Shown here: positions 15,898 to 24,959 of the stretch, piece by piece
Position numbering within the stretch: position 1 is the stretch's first letter
How the letters are laid out: the number at the start of each line of letters is the position of its first letter
Translations under genes and position numbers: made by a program
Notes under the pieces: generated by a model
What the model was told of the DNA's origin: nothing
What the model saw: the letters and a program-made list of their open reading frames with translations, nothing else
Database searches by the model: none
Source: Kistimonas scapharcae
Lineage (GTDB): Bacteria > Pseudomonadota > Gammaproteobacteria > Pseudomonadales > Endozoicomonadaceae
NCBI RefSeq assembly: GCF_039540975.1
Contig: NZ_BAABFL010000477.1
Span: forward strand, 8,515-72,514
Length of the DNA: 64,000 nt
Reading direction: 5' to 3'

Positions 15898-17772
15898 CTA
15901 TGATACTATTTCATCAATAGACCAAATTTTTTTGACGATATCCTTGTAAACCAAATGTCTCTCTTCTAGACATTGTTTGTTAAAATCTTCGTATGATTTG
16001 AGATTTAATAATGAAGTTTCTAAAAATCTTTCTACTTGAGGATTGTTTTCATAGAAGTCACTAGTCAGTGTCTGGGCAAGAATATTTTCACTGCTATATC
16101 GGGTAACTTTCTCGGAGTATGGTTTTTCTTGTAGACTTCTGTTACGTGACCGTGGTAGTAGAATCAAACCCCCAAGCATATTTCTTTTTGTCTTATATTC
16201 TGATTCAGAATCGAAGTCATTATTAGTGGTTGCACCGGTGAAAACACCGTATTCATCAGCTAGGATATGCTCAATGTCAAATGTTCGGCTTGTTCTCTTT
16301 CTATCAATGTATACATCATAACCGACTGAGTTTGTTTGCTCTACTCCTTCTTCGATGTATGCAGCAAGCCTTGCAAGAACATTGAGTAAACTTTTTGTTG
16401 AAGCCTTTGAATATGTGAAATTGTCGACTTCGTCAAAAGAAAGGCCAGAGTCTGAAGCATGTTTGACAAATATTTCTTTTAACTCTTCTTCCGTTTTGTC
16501 ACGTATTTTTAGGCATAAAGAGAATAATATATCTTTCAAATTGTCGTAGGTGTTCTTCTTTAGGTTGACTGCCCTAAGTGATGTATAATAGTCAAGATAT
16601 TTCGAAACTAATTGTATTTTTCGTTCCGCAACACTGTCAGAATCATCAAGCTTAATTGCCGATAAAATTAACATGCTTTGCATTGTTATATCTTTGCTGG
16701 AATTGTAATAAATATGATGATATCCATCTGTAAATTCACTTGAGTATTTCTGAACCTTTAGATAAAGGTCTACATATTTCTTGAAGTTATCAAGTACAAA
16801 GCTTTGATAATCGTCACCTGTATTGATCCCAACACCATCCTTATTATCTAGGAGCCATCGGTGATAAGAGTCACCAATATTTTCAAAGTCTTTCTTTTCT
16901 TCCCCGGCTGCTTTTCCTCTAATGTTTTTAGCATATTTTGCCCTTAACCAGGTTCTTAAAAAGTTTGCATCTTCATCATTATCAATCTTCTTTAATTCTC
17001 TTATCTTATCTTCCCAAAGAGCATGTGCTTCACCATGCTTGACTGAGTGTGTTATCTTAGAAAGCAGAAAACCTTTTAACATTTCAGATGGTGTGAGGTT
17101 AAGTCCTCGATCATTCATCGTAACAAATACTTTGTGTGCGTCATGTTCAGTTGGTACTACTATTTCAAATAGAACCACTTTCTCTGCTACCCAGTCAGAG
17201 AAATAAGCGAAATATTCATCTTTTATTTTGTCATTCAAAATTGATTCTATATCATTAAAGCGATGAAATAAGTTTTTAGTTCCTTCGCTTGCTTCTCCTA
17301 CGAAATCAAATGATCTACTACCTTCGTCATCAATTTCTGATAGTTTATTTATTAATTCTGCTCTATCGTTATCCGCTTCAAAATTTAATACTCGTTCACC
17401 GTACGACTCCGTTTGTATCAAGCTTGTGTAGTCAGTAATATTCAGAGCTTCAGCAGCCCTTCTTCTTTGTAATGAGTAAATAAAAAATAGAGTGAGTGAA
17501 GTTAGTCGTTGTTGTCCATCAATAATTATTTTTCTTGATGTCGCGCTATCTGTTGTAGTTAGTACTGTCCCTAAAAAATAGCTTTTATATTGTGCAACTC
17601 TATCCCTGCCATGTGACTCTTCAAAATGATTTAAGAATTCTTCCTGTAGATCATTTAGTAGCTCTTCAAACTGTTTTCTTTTCCACCGGTACTCTCTTTG
17701 ATAAAAGGGTACTTTATATGTTTTTCCTAATACTTCTTTAATTGAACGTAAATGGTGATTAATTTCTGTCAT
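15898..17772 (-). CDS. GmrSD-type DUF262/DUF1524 restriction protein
   Basis: A 624-residue fusion of the two GmrSD parts. The N-terminal DUF262 domain shows VPFYQREYRWKRKQFEELL near residues 20-40 and the hallmark IIDGQQRLTSL near residue 85; this ParB-like fold uses nucleotide. The C-terminal DUF1524 domain carries the His-Asn-His-type nuclease motif FDIEHILADE near residue 500, followed by NMLGGLILLP and NRSLQ. The family is known for type IV restriction of modified (glucosylated) phage DNA and related anti-phage activity. The key motifs are all present and the length is normal. The gene sits alone between attC-like sites, as an integron cassette would. Its natural target is inferred, not shown. 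Confidence 0.88.
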   Translation of the reverse strand: MTEINHHLRSIKEVLGKTYKVPFYQREYRWKRKQFEELLNDLQEEFLNHFEESHGRDRVAQYKSYFLGTVLTTTDSATSRKIIIDGQQRLTSLTLFFIYSLQRRRAAEALNITDYTSLIQTESYGERVLNFEADNDRAELINKLSEIDDEGSRSFDFVGEASEGTKNLFHRFNDIESILNDKIKDEYFAYFSDWVAEKVVLFEIVVPTEHDAHKVFVTMNDRGLNLTPSEMLKGFLLSKITHSVKHGEAHALWEDKIRELKKIDNDEDANFLRTWLRAKYAKNIRGKAAGEEKKDFENIGDSYHRWLLDNKDGVGINTGDDYQSFVLDNFKKYVDLYLKVQKYSSEFTDGYHHIYYNSSKDITMQSMLILSAIKLDDSDSVAERKIQLVSKYLDYYTSLRAVNLKKNTYDNLKDILFSLCLKIRDKTEEELKEIFVKHASDSGLSFDEVDNFTYSKASTKSLLNVLARLAAYIEEGVEQTNSVGYDVYIDRKRTSRTFDIEHILADEYGVFTGATTNNDFDSESEYKTKRNMLGGLILLPRSRNRSLQEKPYSEKVTRYSSENILAQTLTSDFYENNPQVERFLETSLLNLKSYEDFNKQCLEERHLVYKDIVKKIWSIDEIVS

Positions 17773-17805
17773 AATTTAGTACTCGAAATTTTGATGATGA
17801 AGTGA

Positions 17806-17861
17806 GCCCTAACGCCGTTTTCAGCGGCGCCGCAGGCGTCCGCTGGAAAACTTTGTTAGCT
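17806..17861 (-). other. Integron-type attC site
   Basis: Leftward the site reads CTAAC, AAAGTTTTCCAGCGG, a short spacer, CCGCTGAAAAC, GGCGTTAGG. The GTTTTC(C)AGCGG and CCGCTGAAAAC arms pair, with one unpaired extra base on one arm. The outer cores CTAAC and GTTAG are inverted copies. This is the folded architecture of a cassette recombination site. Position 34 bp before the restriction gene fits a cassette boundary. No integrase gene is visible in the window. Confidence 0.7.
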
Positions 17862-18918
17862 GTGACCCACACATTCCGATGCTGAGCATTTTTGCCCCAC
17901 CGTGCTGGCCACGATTTATTTAACAACTCTGAATCAAAAAACTTTAAAAACACACGGGCTCAGAGTTTTTTTTGCCCCAGAGGTTTTCTCTGCTTTTTGC
18001 GCTGGCGTGGCACCAGGAAATAGGCACAAGCTCATTTGCCAGCGGCACCAAAATTGAAGCTCTGCATACTGCGGAAGCTGGCATAAAAGAAAAGCTCATG
18101 CACTGGCCTCTTTCGCCAGCTTTGCACAAAACCAGAAATGTTGAAACTTTGAACAATGTTTAATTTAAAGCTGAGCCAAAAATATTTCCAACCAGTTTGA
18201 AACTGAAGATTTGACGAGCCGAGATTTACTCTGAAGCTTTTGCTGTCGTAGCACGAAAATAATTTAGACGCACGTTTTTAGCGACAGCAACCACTGAGCT
18301 AAAAAGACCTACAAGCGAATACTAAAGCTGATTATGCAAACCATTTTTCAACAGAATGAACTGCTAACAGCTATTATACTTCAAGCGAGTAATATTAGAT
18401 TTTGAACTCACCCGATAAATATTACTAAAAACCTTTCTTATTAACTCAGCTGAGTCATATCAGTTTTCCACTGGGAACTGGCAACTTGTTGAAGATACAT
18501 TGGAAACATGTGTCATTTCACTATCACTCCAATATTTCTCAAAACATTTATTTCCCGGTATCAGACCAACACCACAGTATAAGCGAACAGTATCATGTAG
18601 CGTATGTCGGTTCGCCTGATGGACGTTGTTCACCATCCGCTTTTGAACAAACCACGCTACCGCCCGAAGGGGTCGCACGATCGCTTCAGGATCTGCGGAG
18701 CGTGGGCCTCGGTAGCTCGGCGTTCAAATTTTCGTTCGGGAAAAATCCGGAATCTAACCACGTTTTGTGTGCCAAGGCTATTGGTTGAACGGGCAGGAAG
18801 GCAGGTGTTTTCACGGTTATCGGTGTTGCTTATTGTCACCCCGTGGAAGCGTTGACACGCCACCATTCCATTTACCTGCCCTGATCGTCTTGTCTGAATG
18901 CAATCTTGCCAGCAAGAC
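17862..18918. other. Long stretch without a confident gene
   Basis: About 1 kb of AT-richer sequence between the attC site and the first phage gene. It contains only short frames: 17944-18156 leftward, 70 residues MFKVSTFLVLCKAGE, which could be a small cassette peptide; and 17759-17953 leftward, which reads through the attC itself and is probably not a gene. The section 18540-18860 is more GC-rich but has stops in all frames. It may hold remnants of a further cassette and the right edge of the island. Confidence 0.5.
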
Positions 18919-19368
18919 TCACGCCCCGCACTCGCATTCTTGCGCCACCATCAACATTATCTTCTCGTAAAACGCAGGGTGCACATACGCAAGGTCAAAC
19001 CCCGGTATCATCTGCTTCAGATGGATATCCACCATGAGTTCATCCGGTATCCGCCCATGGCCGCTGGTGCTGTCCATGGTGCAGCTGACCGCCACCTGGC
19101 TGATGCCTAATGCCTGGGAAAGGGTCAGTGGCGACAGGGGCTTCCAGCTCGACTGCGCGATCAGCCGCCCCCGCTCGAACGTCTCACGGAACCGGGCACG
19201 CATCCCTTTCTCATGGGCGTCCAGTGTATACACGGTGGGCTTCGGAAACGCAGGCGGGTGTGCCTTTCGGTAAAGCCGCAACACCTCCTCCGTCGCCGTG
19301 GGAGGAACCGCTTTCTCCTCACGGGTCTTGTTTCTGAATGACTCCCATTCCTTACGGGTCAGGATCAT
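18919..19368 (-). CDS. Hypothetical phage protein (149 aa)
   Basis: A 149-residue protein (MILTRKEWESFRNKT) with a helix-turn-helix-like segment in the middle: PLTLSQALGISQVAVSCTM. It may thus be a DNA-binding regulator. The C-terminus is helical and ends in CECGA. It is the last of three leftward GC-rich genes (18919-20721) lying opposite the rightward structural operon. It follows the 103-aa gene by 13 bp, so the trio is probably one transcript. Confidence 0.65.
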   Translation of the reverse strand: MILTRKEWESFRNKTREEKAVPPTATEEVLRLYRKAHPPAFPKPTVYTLDAHEKGMRARFRETFERGRLIAQSSWKPLSPLTLSQALGISQVAVSCTMDSTSGHGRIPDELMVDIHLKQMIPGFDLAYVHPAFYEKIMLMVAQECECGA

Positions 19369-19381
19369 CGCGCACTCCTCA

Positions 19382-19693
19382 TCAGGCGTTACTGCTCACC
19401 CGCCGGATCTTCCGTAACCGGGGCATGCAGAGCGGTGTGATATGTTCCTTGATGACCGGCTCACTGACGTTGATCCCCCAGCGCTTCAGCGTGCGGAGAT
19501 AACCGCCGACCCGGTCACCCTCCAGCATCAGCAATTCCCACTCCTCGCGGCTCAGGTCGAAATTCATCCTGACCGCCTCGCAGAGTGCCATCACTTTACT
19601 CCTGGCAGCGACACATGCAAGGGCGATCGTGCTTCCATCCCTGCGCGGCACCTCGAAGGCCACCACATAATTCCGGTCGAAATCAGGCATCAT
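19382..19693 (-). CDS. Hypothetical phage protein (103 aa)
   Basis: The 103-residue protein begins MMPDFDRNYVVAFEVPRRDG with a beta-strand pattern, then continues with helices (KVMALCEAVRMNFDLSREEWELLML) and a basic C-terminus. The phrase SREEWELLM echoes TRKEWESF at the start of the next gene, which hints at related partners. It overlaps the stop of the gene upstream (ATGA), so they are translationally coupled. No family recognised. Confidence 0.65.
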   Translation of the reverse strand: MMPDFDRNYVVAFEVPRRDGSTIALACVAARSKVMALCEAVRMNFDLSREEWELLMLEGDRVGGYLRTLKRWGINVSEPVIKEHITPLCMPRLRKIRRVSSNA

Positions 19694-20721
19694 GCACTCC
19701 CCCGTAACCGGTAATCATCCAGGGAACATTCATCCCATTTCCTCACCCGGCCTGCCCTGACCAGGGTATGCGGGTTCATCACGCGCACGGTCTTCACCCG
19801 GCAACCGGATTTCCGGGCAAACAGCCCGACACACTGCAACAGCTCGGCCCGGTGGTCCATCATGTCGCCCTGCACATTCAGCAGGTCGATGCGGGTTTCC
19901 CCTATGTGGATATCCAGCCGCCACTGCCGCCGGGTCAGTGGGTGTACCAACAGGACATTGTTGTGTTTTTCCCTGCGGCAGGGGGGCCTGCTGCTGGCGT
20001 TCCTGATGATGACCGGCTGCCTCACCACCCCGGAAGGCTTCACAACCGGCGCTTCGACCTGTTCCGGCTTCGGCCCGGCAACGGTGTTGCGCGGCCTGCT
20101 GGCGACCGGCAGTGTCTCCGTTTCCCCGTGCCTGGTGAAACGCCTCGCACGGTTTTCCCGGAATACATGGACAAACGGCTCCGTCCCGTCCGCCCCGTTG
20201 CGTACCGATGCAATCCCTTCCTTCCCCGCCTTCCGGTACAACCCCCGCACCCGGGACAGGATCGCGTTCACCCGCTGCTGCGACGTGAAGTTCAGGGGCG
20301 AGTAATCGCATACACGCTCTTTCACGCCGTCAATCACCGTCGAGAAGCGGTACACCACCTGGCCGTCTTTCACCACCAGCTCCGGCACAAACCGGTTATC
20401 GAACCCCAGGTCGATGGCGTAAGCGTCGTTGCGGTAATAGTCAGGCAGCAGTACAGACAAGAAGACCAGCGCCTCATTCAACACATCGGACACCCGGCGT
20501 TCCCCGAACGGAAAGTACCGGCTGATATCCGCACGGATATGTTTCTGCGGGGCATTCACCATCAGCCCGTGAATGCTGTTGCCCTGGCCATGCAGCGTCA
20601 CATAGAGCGGGAGGGCGATGGTTTCACCGCCAATCCGGACGCTGTACATCGGCAACCGGTGGTGCCCCACATCCACATACCAGACCGCATTCTCTTTCTT
20701 CCGATAGGCGCTTGATGCCAT
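19690..20721 (-). CDS. Hypothetical phage protein (343 aa)
   Basis: I set the start at the ATG at 20721 (MASSAYRKKENAVWYVD) because AAGGAGCGGCG precedes it; an ATG at 20760 lies further up. The N-terminal 170 residues look like a folded alpha/beta domain (VTLHGQGNSIHGLMVNAPQKH). A Pro/Arg-rich linker follows at about 200-250, then a second small domain (RRQWRLDIHIGETRIDLLNV). It is the first gene of the leftward trio and is divergent from the portal gene. I do not recognise the family. A regulatory or nucleic-acid-binding role is possible from its charge. Confidence 0.65.
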   Translation of the reverse strand: MASSAYRKKENAVWYVDVGHHRLPMYSVRIGGETIALPLYVTLHGQGNSIHGLMVNAPQKHIRADISRYFPFGERRVSDVLNEALVFLSVLLPDYYRNDAYAIDLGFDNRFVPELVVKDGQVVYRFSTVIDGVKERVCDYSPLNFTSQQRVNAILSRVRGLYRKAGKEGIASVRNGADGTEPFVHVFRENRARRFTRHGETETLPVASRPRNTVAGPKPEQVEAPVVKPSGVVRQPVIIRNASSRPPCRREKHNNVLLVHPLTRRQWRLDIHIGETRIDLLNVQGDMMDHRAELLQCVGLFARKSGCRVKTVRVMNPHTLVRAGRVRKWDECSLDDYRLRGSA

Positions 20722-20792
20722 CGCCGCTCCTTCCTGTCGGTTCTTATTACTGGCACTCACACTAACCTAAAGCGCTATTGGAGACAACCTAG

Positions 20793-20800
20793 GGACGACA
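20793..20800 (+). promoter_or_regulatory. GGACGACA leader motif, copy 1
   Basis: Context CTAGGGACGACACAAAG, 48 bp before the portal start. It is the first of seven copies in the late operon (24631, 25290, 26400, 27780, 37699 and 46288 are the others). Confidence 0.5.
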
Positions 20801-20847
20801 CAAAGCAAACCTGAAACCACAATAATTGCAACCAGGGAATGGATTAC

Positions 20848-22725
20848 ATGGACTCACTCACGGACGGCGTCATCGTCGACCTGTCAAACCTGGCAGGTCT
20901 CCTCACGAATTACGAAGACATCTCCTCGCACCTGCACGAAGACCAGGAGCGCAAGATCGTCGACTACGTCAAGTCGATGCTCAGGATGAGCCACGCCAAA
21001 ATCTCCAAACGCTACGACCACTGGCAGGAAGCCGACCGCGCCCACGATGTCTATGTCCCGCCGGATGCCACCGACTTCCGCGAAAAAGCTGTCATCTCCG
21101 ACACCCGCGCCGTTGCCGACACCGTTCTCACCTACATGATGAGCGCCCTGGCCGGGCGTAATCCCATGTTCCAGCTCGAAGGTCTCGACCGTGACTCGCG
21201 CAAAACCGGATCAGTGCTCGAACGCATCCTGCATCAGCAAATGCGCCGTGGTGCAGGCGAGGCCCGACTGGCCCAGATGATGCTCGACAATATCCGCTAC
21301 GGGATATCGCCCACCAAGATCGTCTGGGATAACCAGAACAACACCAACAAAATGATCAACTTCGACCCGCGCCGGACCTTCCCTGATCCGCGTATCACCT
21401 GGGGCGACTGGGAGCGAATGCAGTTCTGTGTCTTCGTCGACTACGCCTCCACCAGCGCCCTCGTGCAGTCCGGCCTGTACCCGCGCCTCAAGCACGATCC
21501 GAAGCTCCGTACCCGGCAGGCCAACCCCAAGTCCGGCTGGGAGGCCCACCGCTGGAACCGCGAGGAAGGCCGTGGCTACTCCATCGACCCCACCGATCCC
21601 CTGGAGAAAGAGAACAGCGCCAACGGTTCCTTCACCCTGGGCGACGCCCGCGTCGTCGATGAAGCCTGGGTGCGCCTGGCCGGTTACGAAATCGGGATGC
21701 CAAACATCGAACAAATCTGGCTCGTGATGACCATCGTCGACGAATCCCACGTCATCCGGTTACAGCTCAATCCTTATGGCCGACAGTTCCCGATCAACCT
21801 GGGCGGATTCTTCCTCGACGGCCACAAGACATTCCCCCAGGGTCTCTACGACGTCATGCTTCCCATGCACAACATCGCCACCTGGCTCATGCGATCGCGC
21901 ATCGACAACGTGCAGGCCGCATTGAACAACCTGATCTTCGCCGACCCGACCCAGGTCTCCATCCCGGACCTCATCGACCGCAATCCCTGGGGCGTGGTCC
22001 GCACCATGCCCGGCTCCAAACCCGGCGACGGTGTCTTCATCGCGCAAGTGCCCGACGTTACCCGTGGCCACTGGAATGACATTCAGGCGCTTAACGAACT
22101 CAAGCAGCGGGTCAGTGCCGCCTCCGACGCACAGCAGGGCGTACCCACGACGGACGTGCGCACCGCCACTGAAATCCAGCGCATGACCCAGCTCGGCAGC
22201 CAGCGCCTCGGTATTCTCTCCCGCATCGCCAGCGCCACGATTATGCGGCCCTGTGTACGGATGATGGTCGGCAACATTCAGGATGCGATCGAAGTCTCCG
22301 GCTCGATCCGAATGGACCCGTACAACACGCCGGGCAACCTGGCCGACATGATCAACGACGGCTACCTCGACTACAACGCCCTCGATCTCCAGGGCAACGT
22401 CGATTACCTGGTCGTCGACGGCACGCTACCTATCGAGCCAACGCGCTCTCCCGAAGTCTGGATGAACATGATCCAGATCCTCACGAACACCGGCCTGAAC
22501 ATGGAATACAAAGTGGGCCGCATCGCTGAAGAAGCGATCCGCGCCATCGGCATCTCCGACCTCGACCAGTTCCGCATCTCCGAAGAAGAACGCCAGCAGG
22601 GCATGTCGCCCTCACAGCAGATGGCCATGATGGAGAAGATGCGCGGAGCCAGCGTGCAGCCGCAAGAGAACGTCCAGCGCGAAGTGGAAAAAGGCAACCT
22701 CATACCCGCGAGGCAGGCAGGATGA
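20848..22725 (+). CDS. Portal protein
   Basis: The dodecameric head-tail connector through which DNA is packaged. I place the start at the ATG at 20848 because AGGGA lies nine bases ahead; the ATG at 20839 touches that site. The 625-residue protein shows the clip/wing pattern of podovirus-like portals: an N-terminal helical part, VISDTRAVADTVLTYMMSAL, then NFDPRRTFPDPR and a long central helix region. The C-terminus is Met/Gln-rich (SPSQQMAMMEKM). It is full length and heads the structural operon; the next gene overlaps by 4 bp. Confidence 0.85.
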   Translation: MDSLTDGVIVDLSNLAGLLTNYEDISSHLHEDQERKIVDYVKSMLRMSHAKISKRYDHWQEADRAHDVYVPPDATDFREKAVISDTRAVADTVLTYMMSALAGRNPMFQLEGLDRDSRKTGSVLERILHQQMRRGAGEARLAQMMLDNIRYGISPTKIVWDNQNNTNKMINFDPRRTFPDPRITWGDWERMQFCVFVDYASTSALVQSGLYPRLKHDPKLRTRQANPKSGWEAHRWNREEGRGYSIDPTDPLEKENSANGSFTLGDARVVDEAWVRLAGYEIGMPNIEQIWLVMTIVDESHVIRLQLNPYGRQFPINLGGFFLDGHKTFPQGLYDVMLPMHNIATWLMRSRIDNVQAALNNLIFADPTQVSIPDLIDRNPWGVVRTMPGSKPGDGVFIAQVPDVTRGHWNDIQALNELKQRVSAASDAQQGVPTTDVRTATEIQRMTQLGSQRLGILSRIASATIMRPCVRMMVGNIQDAIEVSGSIRMDPYNTPGNLADMINDGYLDYNALDLQGNVDYLVVDGTLPIEPTRSPEVWMNMIQILTNTGLNMEYKVGRIAEEAIRAIGISDLDQFRISEEERQQGMSPSQQMAMMEKMRGASVQPQENVQREVEKGNLIPARQAG

Positions 22726-22976
22726 ACCTCGAACAGATCAGAAAGAACCTCGACCCTCTCACCGCCCAGTACATCGACATGCTCAATGCCGAACGCAAGG
22801 CCGAACTCGACGCGCTCAGGGAAACAGTCAACCGCGAGTTCAGGGCCATTAAGCAGCGCCTCGACGAACTGGGCCAGCACTCCATCACCCAACACGAGGT
22901 CGACAAGTACTCGCTGACCAAAGCCAAGGTCATTCGCCTGATGAAGCAGCTCGGGATTTACGAGGACAAGGAATGA
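22722..22976 (+). CDS. Small coiled-coil phage protein (84 aa)
   Basis: An 84-residue, almost fully helical protein (LNAERKAELDALRETVNREF), overlapping the portal stop and the start of the next gene by 4 bp each. The pattern suggests a coiled coil. Its place between portal and the first appendage gene may mean a virion assembly role, but no family is recognised. Confidence 0.65.
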   Translation: MNLEQIRKNLDPLTAQYIDMLNAERKAELDALRETVNREFRAIKQRLDELGQHSITQHEVDKYSLTKAKVIRLMKQLGIYEDKE

Positions 22977-24583
22977 GCCAGACACGCCCCACCGGAGACC
23001 AGATACGGTTTACCAGCCAGTATACCGGCGAACATATCCTCGACCTCTACCTCGAAGCCTGCGAGAAATCCGGTCGGCAGCTACCGGACATGCTCGACGA
23101 CCTGTTCGACGAGAGCGGCGTTCTCAAGGCCAGTATCGAGCTGCGCTACAACGTCGCCACGAAATACCTGGAGTACCGGAACGGGGATTACGTCGACCCC
23201 GAAACCGGCTGGGTCGCCCTCGACACCTTGAGTTTCTTCAACACCCGAGGCGACTATGCTGACGCCACCGATTACAACAACCTGGACATCGTCAATTACA
23301 ACAATGGCGTCATGATCTGCTCCGAGGCTCATACCTCGTCCGGCCCGACCCCGGACATGACCCGATTCAATGTCATTTTTGACCCCACCTATATCGACAA
23401 CGCCACCGCACAGGTCAAAGCCGACAAGAACGCCACCGCCGCCAGCGCCCAGTCGGTCGCTGACACGAAAGCCGCCATCGACAGTATCAAGGCCGATATC
23501 GACACCCAGGCCGCAACGGTCACGCAATCCGAGACCAATGCCGCCCAGTCTGAAACCCAAGCTGCCGCCTCGGCGACAAGTGCCAGCACCGATGCAGGCC
23601 AGGTCAGCACCGACAGGTCCACCGTCCAAACCCTGCGCGATGAAACCCACGCATTCCGCAATGAAACCGAAGTCTTCAGAAACGAAGCCTCAACCTATGT
23701 GGGTTCCCTCCAGGGCACCATCTCGGAATTCGGCGCGATCGACCTGTCCGCCAATACCTATCCCACCAAACCGGCTACCTCCGCCGTCTGGTTTGTCTCC
23801 GTCGGCGGTACCGTCGACGCAATCGAATACCGCGCTGGCGATTCACTGTTCTACTCACTGGTCGACGATGCCTTCTATCGCACCGGCAAGGGGCTTGACG
23901 GCACGGACGGCCTTTCCGCCTACCAGGTCTGGCTTAACAATGGCGGCAGCGGTACCGAACAGGACTTCATCGACAGTCTCAAGGGGGTACCGGGTGACAA
24001 AGGCGATACCGGCGACATTGGAGACAGCGCCTACCAGGTCTGGCTCGATGCCGGTAACTCGGGCACGGAGGCGGATTTCATCGATTCCCTGAAAGGTGAT
24101 CCCGGCGATAAGGGGTCACCAGGGCCGGGGTTGCCCCCCGGCGGTACCGCAGGGCAGATGATCGAAAAGGTCGATGGTACGGATTACAACACCCAATGGG
24201 TCGATCCCGCCAGCGGCGGCCTGTCGTCTGTCTATATGTGCAATTTGAACTTACACTCGGATGTGACCAATTTCCCGCTGACCGTGGGCTATGTGTGGGT
24301 CGCACATGGATCTGATGTCGTTTATTCCAATAGCAAGTGGTATTTCGCCACCGCTGGCATCTATGAGGTGTTTGTACAGATAAAATGCCTGAAAACCTTT
24401 ACCACCCTGACAATAAAGCATGGCTCTTCATCCATAGCCACAATGACAGAAGAAAATGGCAGATATACCAATACCTCGCAGATTATCAGTGTCAGCAGTA
24501 ACGATTATATTGAGCTGATCCTCACCGGCTCGATAACCAACAGCAGACCCAACAGTTACTTAACCATCAAGAAACTGGTTTGA
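22973..24583 (+). CDS. Collagen-like tail appendage protein with C1q/TNF-like tip
   Basis: A probable receptor-binding fibre of 536 residues. Residues about 15-90 form an anchor domain also present in the fibre at 29987-31528 (LFDESGVL and GDYVDPETGW here). Residues about 140-240 are an Ala/Gln/Ser-rich coiled coil. Then come two copies of a roughly 33-residue unit, AYQVWL..G.SGTE.DFIDSLKG, each followed by a Gly-x-y collagen-like stretch (GDKGDTGDIG). The last 110 residues resemble a C1q/TNF-type jelly-roll (ATAGIYEVFVQIKCL). The DNA of this tip is AT-richer than the rest, which suggests it was exchanged from elsewhere. Confidence 0.75.
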   Translation: MSQTRPTGDQIRFTSQYTGEHILDLYLEACEKSGRQLPDMLDDLFDESGVLKASIELRYNVATKYLEYRNGDYVDPETGWVALDTLSFFNTRGDYADATDYNNLDIVNYNNGVMICSEAHTSSGPTPDMTRFNVIFDPTYIDNATAQVKADKNATAASAQSVADTKAAIDSIKADIDTQAATVTQSETNAAQSETQAAASATSASTDAGQVSTDRSTVQTLRDETHAFRNETEVFRNEASTYVGSLQGTISEFGAIDLSANTYPTKPATSAVWFVSVGGTVDAIEYRAGDSLFYSLVDDAFYRTGKGLDGTDGLSAYQVWLNNGGSGTEQDFIDSLKGVPGDKGDTGDIGDSAYQVWLDAGNSGTEADFIDSLKGDPGDKGSPGPGLPPGGTAGQMIEKVDGTDYNTQWVDPASGGLSSVYMCNLNLHSDVTNFPLTVGYVWVAHGSDVVYSNSKWYFATAGIYEVFVQIKCLKTFTTLTIKHGSSSIATMTEENGRYTNTSQIISVSSNDYIELILTGSITNSRPNSYLTIKKLV

Positions 24584-24630
24584 ATGGGCCAGGGTTCCGT
24601 GGCCAATCAGTCGCCACAAACGTCCCGCAG

Positions 24631-24638
24631 GGACGACA
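24631..24638 (+). promoter_or_regulatory. GGACGACA leader motif, copy 2
   Basis: Here the motif is the right arm of a hairpin, CGTCCC-gca-GGGACG (24621-24635). It lies 55 bp upstream of the XhlA-like gene. Confidence 0.5.
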
Positions 24639-24692
24639 CACATCCCAAACACTCATTAACCTTACAGGAAAGCCTCAACCGTACCCGACACC

Positions 24693-24959
24693 ATGACCGA
24701 GCAACGCTTACAGCAGATTGAGAGCAAACTCGACAAGATTGCCGAAACCCTGATCAAGCTGGCTCGCGTCGAAGAACGTGTCGCTGCGATCATGGAAGAG
24801 AATCGCACGCTCAGAGCCAACCTCGCCGACAACACCCGCAAGATTCAAGAAGTCGAGAAAAGTCAGTCCAGTTCACGCTACGTCGAACGTCTGGTCTGGC
24901 TTATCACTGCCACGATTATCGGGGCATACCTCACCGGCAAATCCATAGGTGCATTATGA
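24693..24959 (+). CDS. XhlA-like membrane-anchored coiled-coil protein
   Basis: Of the 88 residues, the first 65 form a coiled coil (QIESKLDKIAETLIKLARVEERV). They are followed by one C-terminal membrane helix, VERLVWLITATIIGAYLTG. This is the architecture of haemolysin XhlA-family proteins, which assist holin-mediated lysis in several phages. It overlaps the next tiny membrane gene by ATGA. Here it sits among structural genes rather than beside the endolysin, so a role in DNA entry or virion assembly is also possible. Confidence 0.65.
   Translation: MTEQRLQQIESKLDKIAETLIKLARVEERVAAIMEENRTLRANLADNTRKIQEVEKSQSSSRYVERLVWLITATIIGAYLTGKSIGAL

Noticed and set aside
17759..17953. 64-aa leftward frame across the attC site
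   Set aside because: Half of it is translation of the attC hairpin itself. Such frames are regularly produced by cassette sites and are rarely genes.
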